Shown in pieces: positions 1 through 11,100 of a stretch of DNA of 64,000 bases. Source of the stretch: Opisthorchis felineus (lineage: Eukaryota > Platyhelminthes > Trematoda > Opisthorchiida > Opisthorchiidae); NCBI GenBank assembly GCA_004794785.1, contig SJOL01008880.1:399239-463238 (forward strand), written 5' to 3'. Each line of letters starts with the position of its first letter. Within the stretch, counting starts at the first letter, position 1. Under the pieces are notes generated by a model, which worked only from the letters and a program-made list of their open reading frames with translations, was not told the origin of the DNA and did not search any database. The translations under genes were made by a program, and so were the position numbers.

Positions 1-411
1 ACATTCGTCACCCGCCTGAAACAACACATGTCTGAACTTCGTGCGACGCCGACAAGACGATCAACACGAAAAGAGCACATCTCAACCGATCTCTCTTCTA
101 CACCATTTGTATTTGTCCGACATGACGCAACAAAGAAACCACTTCAACCTTGTTATGATGGTCCCTTCAAGGTCATCGAACGCCACTCCAAATACTTCGT
201 TTTAGAGAGAACCGGAAAGCATGATACAGTCTCCATTGATTATCTGAAGCCTGCGTTTATCGAAGCACCCAAGACCACATTCAGCACTCTTGCTACACCA
301 CCAGCACCCGCACCTACTCCAGATACTCCTACCGCCAACCTACTTCCTTCCACTAGTCGTTCTGGACGACGTGTCCGTTTCCCTCAGCACTTAACTGATT
401 ACGAATACTGA
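1..411 (+). CDS. Ty3/Gypsy pol C-terminus (integrase tail), 5' partial
   Basis: The frame is open from base 1 and ends at the TGA at 409-411, so the start lies left of the window. Residues FVTRLKQHM, then YDGPFKVIER and VSIDYLKPA, match the C-terminal end of Gypsy integrases: the basic helix, then the GPY-type module that follows the catalytic core and helps target integration. A Pro/Thr-rich stretch and the ending SGRRVRFP are typical of Gypsy polyproteins of flatworms. No stop or frameshift interrupts this part, so it may come from a fairly young copy. Protease, reverse transcriptase, RNase H and the integrase core would lie upstream. Recognition is by motif only; the exact Gypsy lineage is not assigned. 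Confidence 0.85.
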   Translation, partial: TFVTRLKQHMSELRATPTRRSTRKEHISTDLSSTPFVFVRHDATKKPLQPCYDGPFKVIERHSKYFVLERTGKHDTVSIDYLKPAFIEAPKTTFSTLATPPAPAPTPDTPTANLLPSTSRSGRRVRFPQHLTDYEY

Positions 412-880
412 GAGCTTCCCTGAAAGAAGATCCCTGGACATCTACGATCGGATTATTATTTATTCACTGACATGGGCCAAAGCCAAACTATTTTGAAGAG
501 AACAATTCTTAGTGAACCTGTTCCATTCGACCCTTTTTATTGTTATGCGCTCAATTCAGAGTAATTATATTTATTTCTTTGTCACACACTCCTGGTAAAC
601 TAGCTTTTTGGGTACCCAGAGAACTACAGCATCAAGGCTTTTTATTTGACTCGCATTAATAAAAAGCCCCAATGCCTAGCATTTCGTGGTGCATACGGAA
701 TGCAAGCTGTCGACTGATTTAACTGGTTTTGTTTTAGTGTGCAGCGCCATTATTTGCGGGAAGCTCTGCGTTCTGCTTGTTCTCATGTGCGGCTTACAGA
801 GTGAGTTATGTTGTACTGTGATATGCTTTATGCCTGGTGTGTTTGCGTTTACAAAATTGTAAACGAGATTTTTTCATTTT
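412..880 (+). other. Possible 3' LTR / flank of the Gypsy element
   Basis: Non-coding stretch directly after the pol stop. A purine-rich run (gaaagaaga, about 422-430) could be the polypurine tract, and an AATAAA-like signal sits near 658. No matching 5' LTR is in the window, so LTR borders cannot be set. No gene is visible here. Confidence 0.3.
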
Positions 881-1089
881 AAGTAATTGTCAACGTGCCC
901 GAAATTCGGTCGTATTGAGCGTAGAGGCCCTTCGGGAACAACGGTATTTTGGAAAGTACATAGTCGGTTGCTGAAACCGGCTGTTTTCGTTGCCCGACAG
1001 ATGAATGCGTCTACAATGCCTTTGGCCGAACCTCTGAGAGTAAGGTTCATAATTAATGAGGCGGTAAGTTCCAGATATGCCGCAGTTGA

Positions 1090-2663
1090 CTGTCCCAGGG
1101 GATAAACTAGGCTGTGCGTTACCACGCTGTTTGCCGGCGGTTTCACCAATCCCTGTTACCTGCACTTTGGAGCTAGAAGGCCTTTCACCACTGCAGTCCC
1201 TGGATAACCCTTCGGCTACTACAGACAAACCAGCTTTTTCCGCATTATAGCCCGGTGCAAGTCATTGGAGGGATAAGTCCGTATGTTCTGCTTACAATTA
1301 TATTGCTTTCAACAGTCTCCTTTTATAACCTTTCACAGCTGCGTAGGAATATTTTAACGCTGTTCGTCGGATGGCATGAAGGCTAAACTTACCTTTATCC
1401 GGTTTAGCCGTTTTGTTGGACGAACTCAAGTACTTTTTCTGACTCTTCCAAAGGATCCACGGACTGTAATGAAGACTCCCCGTCGGTGCTGCGTGAGACA
1501 GAAGGCCGGTGGAATGTACATCCACCTTAGGCTGAAAGCAGGTTTGCTGCGGCAGCTCCGCGTGGTTCACACTGCAGTAACATATGTGGATATTCACATG
1601 AACATTGATGGTATTCGGGCCTACAACGACTCCCGTACCCAGCTGTGGCCCATACTCTCCCGCATAATCTCCACTTTTCTCGGTCAGTCTTTCTTTGTTG
1701 GTATATATTGTTGTAAGAACAAGCAAAATGATGTTCAGCAGTTGTCCGACACAGTCACTGAGTTGACGGATGTCTTGGTGAACGGTGCCTCCGGAGTTTA
1801 CCACGTTCACACCGTCCGTCTTTCAGGTATTGTTTGCGACAGTCCTGCAAGGGCATTTCTGAAGCAAACTAAGGGGCATACGGGATATCACGGCTGTGAT
1901 TGTTGTACACAGAGGGGTGTGTACATTGGCACACGAATGACGTTTCCTTATTTAACAGCCCTATTACGTCGCGACTGTGATTTCCGTAAACGGAAGCAAG
2001 AGAACCACCATACAGGTCCCAGTCCGATGGAGGATTTGAATTTGCCCATGGATGACGGTTTCCCACCAGAGTACATGCACTGTGTGTGTCTTGGTGTGGT
2101 TCAAAAGTTCCTCCTAAAACATACACCTGTTCTCCCATTTGTTTAATTTCGTCAAGCTGTACTGTTGCTTGGATGGTTTTTCGTGTTCCCCCTTTGAAAC
2201 AGAGCTGGGGCATTCAAGGCGTTACATACATGGGACGAAATTACCGGCTATTCGGCTGTACCGCCGGCCGGCCGGGCGCATCGAATTGGATGCAGTCGAA
2301 GGGAGCATATTTTCGGGTGACGTGGGTTTGCCATTGAGAGCATCAGCCACCAGCGGATGTCACCGGTTTGTGAATAGAGGTGTCATATTTTCGAAAAACT
2401 TTCCCGACAGCTGCATTTTGCTTGGTCAACCCGCTGTCATTGTCGATTTTTCAGGGGATACCATTGAGTGTCTTTTATTCCAAAAATTTCTCCCATTTTA
2501 CAATCATGCAGTGAAATCAGCGGACGTTTTAGTTTTCCAGTGCTCTGACTTGCAACATACCCGGCTGTTTGCATCAGTCAGTAAAATACCTTGCAAATGT
2601 TTAAGTTTTCCCTACAGAGACAGTCGCATATACTCCCCTATTTTGCACACGCTCATTGCTTAG
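1090..2663 (+). pseudogene. CACTA/EnSpm-like transposase, frameshifted
   Basis: The best block, 1376-2146, reads as an animal CACTA transposase: MNIDGIRAYNDSRTQLWPIL, then FFVGIYCCKNKQND, the CDSPARAFLKQTKGHTGYHG segment with a CDCC cluster, an Arg/His-rich stretch (FRKRKQENHH) and EYMHCVCLGVVQKFLLK. These match the conserved order of En/Spm-type DDE transposases. Beyond 2146 homology continues only by changing frame: NYRLFGCTAGR lies in another frame near 2240-2280, and 2340-2663 resembles the C-terminal part (CILLG..VIVDFSG, ending SPILHTLI). A coding-like stretch at 1090-1250 may be the linker upstream of the core. At least two frameshifts make it non-functional. CACTA elements are known outside plants, including schistosomes. 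The catalytic acidic triad was not confidently placed. Confidence 0.75.
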
Positions 2664-3329
2664 TCGGTGCTTTTGACGCAGGTACTTGTATTATCCAATT
2701 TTCATAAAATAAATACATATGCTTGTGTCAGCGTTGTGTTATTACTTCAAAGCTTCCTGGCGCATGAGGATATTCTCCTCTGGAATTTCGTATTTGGAAC
2801 GTTTTTTCAGTCATGTACGCTGTTCTTATTTTCAAGGACATCTCCGTTGGAATAGTGCATGAATCGTTATTCGTACCACCTGATTCAGTCCTTTGACACT
2901 CGTGCACGACAAGTATTTTATATGCCAACTTGCTGAGGAGCACCTTACCAGTGTCCACTAAAGTTGTGCACGTACGAAGTGTTTCGGCGCTGTAGTGGGT
3001 TCATGTTCATTCTACAATTTTTCTAAAAACTTTTGCGGATGTACTGTGTGCCCAGCAAGAAGCCCTTGACTCAGGGCATACTGCCTCCGCAGAGCAACAC
3101 GATGAACACTAGTACGGGCATCTAAGCGCAAACAATAGGTTTATCAATCGTATTACGATGGTTGCAGTAAAAGAACGGCTGCCATCTAATTTTACAGACG
3201 GATCGGAGCATGGTTACAGTGGTGATACCACCCTGTTTGCAAATGTGGCTATAAGCCCACCAGCTCCTGTGCGTTCATCCAGCACCTACTAACTTTTCAA
3301 TCCGTTAATTCCCTATCTTTAGATGTATC
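2664..3329. other. Interval between CACTA transposase and second gene
   Basis: No conserved coding stretch seen. It lies inside the presumed CACTA element; the short open frames on both strands look like chance. Confidence 0.3.
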
Positions 3330-4232
3330 CATCCCACGGCCTCGGACATTACTGACATCCCCGTTTCTGACGCGCCGCCTGTGCCGGGCGATGCCCCGAT
3401 GATATATGTGACGTACGTTTTAGTCCGTCACGACCATCTAAATTCTATCAGCAGCTCCACATATACAACAATCCCTGCCATGGACGGTTCACAGCCATGT
3501 AGTTCTACGCCGCTTCTCAGGTTCTTTTTACATACAATGTACCTTACTTTCCAGAAAGAACTCTCTAAATTTAAAGGTTAGTGTAATTTCCGAAGACCTG
3601 GCCACCCTCATTCTCAGTAAATTACCATGTTTTGACTAAACTATGTTGTAGAGAATTTGAAGCTAATTTACTCGTTGCTCCGGAAACTGTGTATGAAACT
3701 GGATGCTTTAGTACCCACAAGCAGCTCTCAGGTCAACGAGCCCCTTCTGCCCCTGTCACCCATGGATGAGCTCCGCAGGTAAGAACACCTAAGAGATGGT
3801 CCGCGTTATAAACAGCTGGTAAGTATTTGTCGTAGTCACTATGATTGATGTCACAAAGGCGGAACGTTGGCCCATGCTGGAGGCTGGTGATGTACTACTG
3901 CACTGGACCAACATACTTACACGGACGTCGGCACCAAGACTCGCCGTACTACTTAATTGGCGCGGCATACGTGGAAAGGAGCCTTTGGATCGACCAGGCT
4001 GGCCCAAGGACTTATTTGTAAGTATACTTATTCATGGTTATTTTATACTTGGTTCATCGAACCATTGGCAGGATGAAATTCAATAGCTAAATTTTTCATT
4101 GCAGACGCCACAACGGAGAAGTTTCCCAACATCAATATACAGCAGATCATGAAATTGGTTCATCGCTGGCTAGAAAATGAACGGCAGAAAGTTCGGAAAC
4201 GCCTGCAGAGAGCCATCAAAAAAGACAAATGA
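3330..4232 (+). pseudogene. Second CACTA gene remnant, spliced, DUF4806-like C-terminus
   Basis: Coding-like pieces occur in order: a Pro/Asp-rich piece near 3336-3580 (DIPVSDAPPVPGD); an exon at 3652-3778 between a TAG acceptor and a GTAAGA donor (LIYSLLRKL ... EPLLPLSPMDEL); a piece at about 3785-4017 ending LLNWRGIRGKEPLDRP before GTAAGT; and a last piece at about 4105-4232 (FPNINIQQIMKLVHRWLENE, then a basic tail and TGA). Leucine helix, acidic 'PL...M.EL', 'NWRG..GK' and basic C-terminus resemble the DUF4806-type tail of some animal transposon-associated proteins; the name is tentative. The frame breaks inside the third piece and at the last splice junction, where one missing G at the donor would explain the shift. 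Probably the second gene of the CACTA element. Confidence 0.45.
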
Positions 4233-4435
4233 TTCCCTGTATTTTTTTAATTCACTGATATAAAAATTTGTACTTGAAAACTCTTATTTATATCCAGGAA
4301 GGTAGTATGCTGAGGAAAGTTGTGGGGGTAAATGGGCTATCACGGCACAGGAGCGTAGTATTTGGGAAGTTAGCGAATTGTACTAGGGGGGAAATAAATG
4401 CCTATAATGGGCTAAATTCGCGCGCCGGACGACTT

Positions 4436-4622
4436 TAGGTAAGTGCGGACTGGGTGCAGAAAACTCCGGTTCTGAGTACGGATTTTCCGCACCCGGGTGC
4501 GGAAACGTGTGCACTATTTCCGCACCTGGGTGCGGACTGGGTACGGAACCTTGTTTCATTTCCGCACTGAGTCCGCACCCCGTTGCAGATGTGCTGCAGA
4601 AAGTTCTGCACCGGTGCTAACT
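4436..4622. repeat. CACTA sub-terminal repeat array (GTGCGGA/TCCGCAC)
   Basis: About 190 bases hold many copies of GTGCGGA or its complement TCCGCAC, in both orientations, with variants such as GTACGGA. A perfect 22-bp palindrome centred on CCCGGG lies at 4484-4505; an imperfect one follows at about 4522-4540 and an inverted pair at about 4560-4580. Short GC-rich motifs in direct and inverted order are what CACTA elements carry near their termini as transposase-binding sites. Position just downstream of the two CACTA genes fits. The terminal CACTA/TAGTG inverted repeat itself was not found. Confidence 0.6.
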
Positions 4623-5399
4623 GGGCATGTAGATGTACTAACAGGTATTCCTTATTGCTGAGTGACTGTATCAGGCAGCAGTAGATTTCCTCACTAGATA
4701 GCCGAAAGTTGTGCGTTATTTATCGGTTCTACCATCACTCAGTACAAGTCCAGGCCTTCTTGGGTGATTTAGAATGGTTCTAGTTGCTAACCTAATTCTG
4801 ATTTTTGTCACCGGTTTATTGCCGTTTTTCGACCAATCATAGAAGGGCTCAGCTACCCGCGACGTGGCCCGTCGGCAACGTAAATTTTTGAAATCTGTGG
4901 CTTAAAGATTACGTGGGAGGCAGGACGGGGCAGGACAGGACAATGGCGGATGGTTACACAGCGAGAAAGAATCATCTAGATTTTTTACCAGAAGCTAGAG
5001 ACCTATCCTACCCTGTTTCGAAGCCTATCTGCATTTTCAATTTGGACGTCTTTCAATCTCCTGTTCGCGTTTATGTGCAATCGCACTCGGCTTAACCACT
5101 GCATGCTCTTAGTTTGCCGTCTGCATGGCGAGGCAGGGACTAACAAACCAAGCGACTTCCGTCAGCCATTATGGACATGCCTACTGTCAGGTGATTGGGC
5201 CAGTTCCTGCTAAGGGCCTGTTACGCCAGACGACTGCGGCATCGTGAAAAGCGACGTGCTTTATCCCTCCTGCACTCGCAAATAAAAAACTGATTGCAAC
5301 GATGTTCCCCCTGTTGTCAGAACAACTTTATTACTGGGCCATTGTTGTAATAGCCGTCTCCCGTCCGAAGAGAAGGCTGCGATCGTCTGCCTTGTGTTG
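4623..5399. other. Unassigned interval
   Basis: Nothing recognisable. Short open frames at 4913-5095 (+) and 5261-5470 (-) have no familiar motif. May include the 3' end of the CACTA element and the upstream part of the LINE that follows. Confidence 0.3.
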
Positions 5400-5945
5400 A
5401 GATAAGGCAGAAAGAAACCATAGACAAACTGCCAGCCCTTTAGTCTGACCTGCGGGCTTGGTAGTGCCATGGGAAATGCATCACCCGAGTGTTACAAGAT
5501 CACCTGGAAGCGAACAAAATGTCATATAACGGCCAACACAGTTTTAGACGAAATCGTCCCCGTGTGTTTAAAATTCTTACCTCACGTGAGCGATGGGTGG
5601 CTCTCAAGGACGGTAGAAATGCGTTCGTAGTTCTACGCCCTGAAGTTATTGGAGCATTCAGCAAGAATCCCAATAAGAGACTGTTGACCGGACTGTCTGA
5701 CTGCAAAATCCCTGGTGAGGCGATTCGGTGCGTCCGGAACTTCCTCGTCGGTGGAGGACTTTCATTGGATATACAATGGGAATGGAAGTCACACAGACCG
5801 GCCGTCAGCGGCGCTGTCCGGTACGCCGTCGTGGGGTAAACTTGTTCCCTGGTGGCCTCGGTGACCTGCCTGGGTTCCTCCGATCATGTTGCGCAAAGCA
5901 ATCAAATAGTGTGAAACCCAGGTTGGGATCGTCTATTTGAATATT
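5400..5945 (+). pseudogene. CR1-like LINE reverse transcriptase fragment
   Basis: The frame at 5489-5839 follows the fingers and palm of CR1-group reverse transcriptases: HLEANKMSYNGQHSFRR, LTSRERWVALKDGRNAFVVL, a degraded palm motif A (EVIGAFSKNPNKRLLTGLS, where functional copies have Asp and FD.V), and CIPGEAIRC-like thumb-ward residues (actual KIPGEAIRCV). Upstream, around 5440, PVSLTCGL resembles the 'RPISLT' box. Past 5840 homology jumps frame and continues as GDLPGFLRSCC. Loss of the motif-A aspartate and the frameshift show it is dead. No YADD box is retained in frame. Same broad type as the endonuclease fragment at 18.2-18.8 kb. Confidence 0.7.
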
Positions 5946-7654
5946 TACAAATACGGCGGCATCCCTTCGACCGGGTAAATTGCCGCTAATTCCATGTTTG
6001 TTGTGATGAGATATAGACGCGCCCTACTTAAAATGGATTATATTTAACATCGTTTGATGCTAAAACTTTCAGAAAAAACCCAAAGCACCAGCCCATACGA
6101 ATCGCGCCTGCTCAGCAACCAGAGGATTATTGAGGTCCACTCGATTATATTTCAACATATTGAATCGAGCAGCGTTGCCGTGCTGTTGTAACCCCACGGG
6201 GAATTTTGGAGCACCGTAGCATATCCTTGCACTATAGGTAAAATCAGTCAGATCCAGCATGTTCAAGATGCAGCTACAGGTCATGATGAATTGTCGGTCA
6301 TATTTCAGGGTTTGGATCTGTTTGAAGCGCTGAACTTGTTTTTCTTAGAATGCCGCCTAACCGAAGGCCACCACAACTTATCATACCGTGCATGCCGACG
6401 CAAACTCTGAAATTCTAATGGACTTGGCATTACTTGATGACTTTTGAGGGGGAGGACATTGTTCAGTGCTTTATGAGCAGAGTGGCTCCGTGACGTCAAC
6501 GATGTTCCGACTACCACGCAAGGTAGTCGAACTCTGAGGCTCACTGCGCACCGTGGGGGATGGAGAGGAAAACGAAAACAGTTGCAGACACAAACACAGT
6601 GAACAGCGACAATATAAAGCTGAACGACGGTGTGACCTACTGGACTGTTTAACGCACTCTCTCAAGTAAGTGCTGGATAACAAAGCGAATTTTCCAACCC
6701 ATATGATGTTGACTATAGAAGAACGGGAAGTATATTATGTCGAATCAGTACGAAGCACAACTAGGAACGTTTCCCAAGGTTATGTTTACATGGCCGCTCA
6801 CTAGAAGTAAACTCAAGTTACGTTAAACCAAACCATGGGTTTTCGAATTGTCGACTTTTCTTTATGCTGTAACCGCACCATTTGAATGGCACCCCGTCGT
6901 CCATATACAAGCAACACCACCGGACATCCATCCAAGCGTCCGATTTACAGTCCGTGCATGCTCCGAACTACATTAGTTGCGCACCATTTACCTAATGCAC
7001 ATCCCTCATATTCACGTATGGTTACAACTGTTCGCATCGACCGCATTCCTTCTATCTCCGCCAGAATATCGATTGCCATTTTTTGGAAATCGGGCAGAAA
7101 TTGAGCCCACTCTTTGCCGCCTGTTATGTTGGGCCGCAGTCGAACTCATATCATGGTGCCCTCTAACAGACCTTTTTGACACTTCAATTTTTGGTGTCCA
7201 ATGTAGACACGGCTGTTTGAGTGTTAGCAGTGAACCGCCGCCCGCCCTCGGTAGACCCAAGAATATCCTTGATCCCTGCTGGTATTAATTTGTCACCATT
7301 TGTTGGATATTCCTAACTGCCATCAGAACCCCAACTGACTCACCCAAGAAGTTTATGTACAGGGCTGTCTACGAACACGAGTAAGACTTCGTGATGAGGG
7401 TACCGCGACTGTCATGCCAAGTCTGATGGCTCGCCCGTGGTTCAATACATCCCTAGTATCTCCCGACCGAGCATGTTACATGCGCCCACAAGACCGTTCC
7501 TGTTCGTTAAACTTGTGCCAGAACTCCAAAACACTGGCCACGTCGTTGCACTGTCTGCTGATTCCGGTCATAACTCCATCAATTCTTCTTGTGCCACCAT
7601 CGAGGATTCAGTATATTGGTAAGATAAAACCTTGCCCTGCACCCAATACAGCGT
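5946..7654. other. No recognisable gene
   Basis: Mixed-composition DNA with short, overlapping open frames on both strands (longest about 100 codons at 6977-7288). None shows a domain motif or coherent splice structure. Confidence 0.4.
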
Positions 7655-8110
7655 GTGCTGACCATCGTGGAAAACAAAAAACCTACTAGCTGTGACAGAT
7701 TTCTTGGCTTCGTCCGGTGGGACGCCTCCTGCAGCGATAGAAAACGTCCTCCAGTACAAGCAGCGAATGGCTCTATTTTGTATTTATGCGAACAAATAGG
7801 GCGTAATTACTGTTCGCGTAATCTTCAGATTATTTACAAATGCAATACAGAAGGAAACACACGAAGAAACTACTTTTTACACAGAATTACCCACCGTCTT
7901 CATAGATACACCATACTAAGCCACTGTCAGCCGAAAAAGTATGAATCTCGCGCCCATAGTGGGCCCTGAGTACGTTTAAATAACCTCCAAGAAAACTGCG
8001 GCCACATGGGGAGATTTTAAATGTTCGAATAAATACAATCAAATGATAAAAATTTACGTTGAGGTTTGATTCATTCAGTTTAAGGTCTCAGAGGAATTTT
8101 GGGTGTGTCC
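7655..8110 (+). repeat. Dispersed repeat C, copy 1
   Basis: Matches 27745-28160 in the same orientation, with gaps. Shared landmarks in order: ACTAGCTGTG(A/G)C, CTTGGCTTCG versus CTCGGCTTCG, a TTCGAATAAA-like AT-rich box (about 8024 and 28073), and GAATTTTGGGTGTG versus GAAATTTTGGTGTG. Element type unknown. Confidence 0.5.
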
Positions 8111-11100
8111 TGAGGATCGGCTGCGTACATTAGCCTGCCGGCATTCCAAATATGGGGTCTCGAAACGCAGCCAATGGTTAATGAAGTTGTGTCAGTAAAG
8201 TAAGTGAGGATGCGGACCTCCTTTGAAAAGGAACACTTACGTGTGATTGGACTGAACTGCTTTTTGCATTTGTCTTTTTGTATTTCGTATTTGGTCTAAA
8301 GTGGCAAACCCACAGACGAGGGTTTTGAGATTGCCAAAGAGATTTAGGCAGGTTTATTTCTGTCAGCTCTCAGATCACCCTGAAATTTACACTAAGGTCA
8401 CCAAGTAGCAGATGCTCCTTCAGTGAAAGTAAGTATCGCTCTTTCAGACAACCTCAGGAAAATAAGCTCTCGCACTAGGGGTCCATCCAGTTAGTCGTCG
8501 ACGGAGGCGGCTTTCAGGCTGTTGCAGAGCATGTTGGTTGTAGTCATGTCATGGTATCGCAGAGTAGGACGCCAACCTGTAGGATTATAGATGGTAAAGC
8601 CCCCTGTCTCCCAAACAACACTATGTTCTTCCTCACAGCAGCAGCATGACGCTGCAAAATAAGGTCAAACGTATCAGCGACTTACATGTATCGCACAGAG
8701 GACAGCTGACTCCAGTCTCTGATTCGGTCGGTTTCTATTCTGAAGCCTCATGCCCTCCCTACTAAACGACAGTATTTTGATGGATGAAGGAGTAATTTGC
8801 GTCTTGCATTATAACTAATGAATATTGAGACCATGTTCTGCGTCGTCACTTGGTTTTACATCTAAACTGCCAAAAAGATTAAGCAGACCAGAGCTTTCCC
8901 TAAGAATACCAAGATGATTTACCGAGACGAGGTTTTATCGATATGTACGTTGCCACCGTAAACTTCTTTCCGCTAACTATATTGAGATTATTGGATCTGC
9001 AATCAGACATACTGATTCTATCAGCTCCCTTGTTAACAAAAATTATCACGTGCAACCGAGACTCTGGGAAACCACGTTTACTTAACGATGCTGTTCATAT
9101 GTCGGTACCGGTATGGTTTATTGTGTGGGTAATTGGCCACACCATAGCTGACTGGGCTTACCCAGGCCAGCTCAATCAACAATGTCTGCGATGTTTAGCT
9201 CCTTAAAGACTTAGTGTTTTTCGACCACGGTAGCCTGGATTTCTTGAAACGTAAGGCTCAAAATGCAAAGAGATGTATTACATTCCGAAGTTTTTGCATG
9301 AACTTGCTGAAAAATTTAGATTACCGGCCCTTCATGACCCATCGTGCAAAGAATCAACCTTGTCTTCATTCACACCGCTGGTTACTAGCCCGAGGGGAGA
9401 CGCCTTCCAAAATAGTTTAAAATTACGATTTCATGAGCTTTCGTGATTTCAAGGATATCCTGCTCATCCAGAAGACCTTGAGCATTTTGTTTATCTGCCT
9501 TCAACACAGGGTGTGGTGGATAATTAGGCTTTGTTTGGGTTGGCGTCCGCTGGTGACGCAGTATACATTTGTGGGAGGGGTCAAATGTGAGGCATCAAAT
9601 ATTATTACAGTAAATGTGGAGCAATTTTGTTCTCAAACAGTCCCACTCAGTATCTCTTGTTTTATTCGGTGTTTTTTATGTGGACTTGCATTTTCAGCCC
9701 CCACTCTTTGGCTACAGAGGACGGGTAAAGAAGCGGTGGAAACTTTGCACGAGGTTTTATGTTTTTCTTGAAATTCCGTAAACACCTTTTGTTGGCACAA
9801 TGTTCTGAACCATTTCTCTGCCGAGCATTCAATTCTGTTGGCCGTCATACAATTCACACTGTTAAACACCCTGGTACCCTAGTACCCCATATCACCTAGT
9901 CATTGTATCTGGCAGGTCCGTGGTAGGATTTCGATCAGTGGCATGCAGGGACATGAGCGTAGCACGCTGTTTAATGAAAATTGAATGGCTTTACGCTACC
10001 CGGCACCTATTGATATATGACGTTGTTGTGGTCAGTGATACTAGGTTATCTTGGCATACGTCAAGCCTTCTGTCCAGGGTCTGCATCCACTTACTGGTGG
10101 TGGTCGTATCACCCCTTCCACTCTGTTGCAATCAACGCCTCGTCCTGACCATGTAGATGAGGGCACTCTCAATGAAGATTTTGAATCACCTGCCCACTTA
10201 CAGGCCACCCATCTTGGTGTTCTGTGACAACTGCCGCATTAGGTTATTTCGCCACCACTTTGTCGGACGCTTTCTGCAACCTTATAACCAGCTTCATCCA
10301 ACTCGAATACCTACAACGCCCTTCCACTTTTGTGGCGGCAACCACGGCAGACAGAATCTCCTCACATATGATAAAGACTGCGGTTCTGGCTAAAGCCGGC
10401 GCCACGAAAGGGGCAGGGAACATTTTGCTTTGTGCGCCTATCTACTCATTTTCTGACACCATTCGATCAGCTATTTCTCTCGGGTTTCTTTCTGTTTGTC
10501 TTTGCTCCTTAGGTATAGCAACAAAAGCAAGATTTTGCGAAAAATCAAGCCTACAAGATGTGGAAAATTGCCAGTCGAGAAAGCTACTTCTATGAAAAGT
10601 GCTCATTCACCAAAATGCGATTACAATGGTGCTTTCTGCTTAATAGTGAACCCCGCGGTATAACTGGAGAAAACCGGCAGCCTGAAGAGCCATTCACGTG
10701 TGGCTAGTTTTCTAGGTCTCTAAGCCCTTTTTAGCATCTTGAAAGCTTCACCAGCTTCCTTAATCACATAAAAATTTATCCACTTGCTTTTTGTCCACAA
10801 CTTATTTTGTTGTAGCACCTAGACAAACACCTAGGGCCTCACCTGATTCATATCTCTATTTAAGTGTACACAAAAAGACAAACCGTTAGCCGTGGTCCGT
10901 TCCAGTCTCTCCTGCCCACTCTCAGAAGTAGCGGTGATGACGCCGCTAAAAGGTGAAGACTGCTTCGAGTTCTTTTATGAAGACCTAGAGTTTCCAGATG
11001 AACCGGTACACCTTGCCTGTTTATGTATTTGCTTTTCAATGAGCTGTCAGAGGACAGCACTGACCGCCGTTGCGTTTACCTGACACACCGTATTCTCGTT

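Noticed and set aside
1298..1810. 170-codon minus frame
   Set aside because: Antisense shadow of the CACTA transposase, whose plus frame carries the conserved motifs.
4484..4505. 22-bp palindrome as a transcription terminator or operator
   Set aside because: Eukaryotic context; it sits in an array of the same motif beside CACTA genes, which explains it better.
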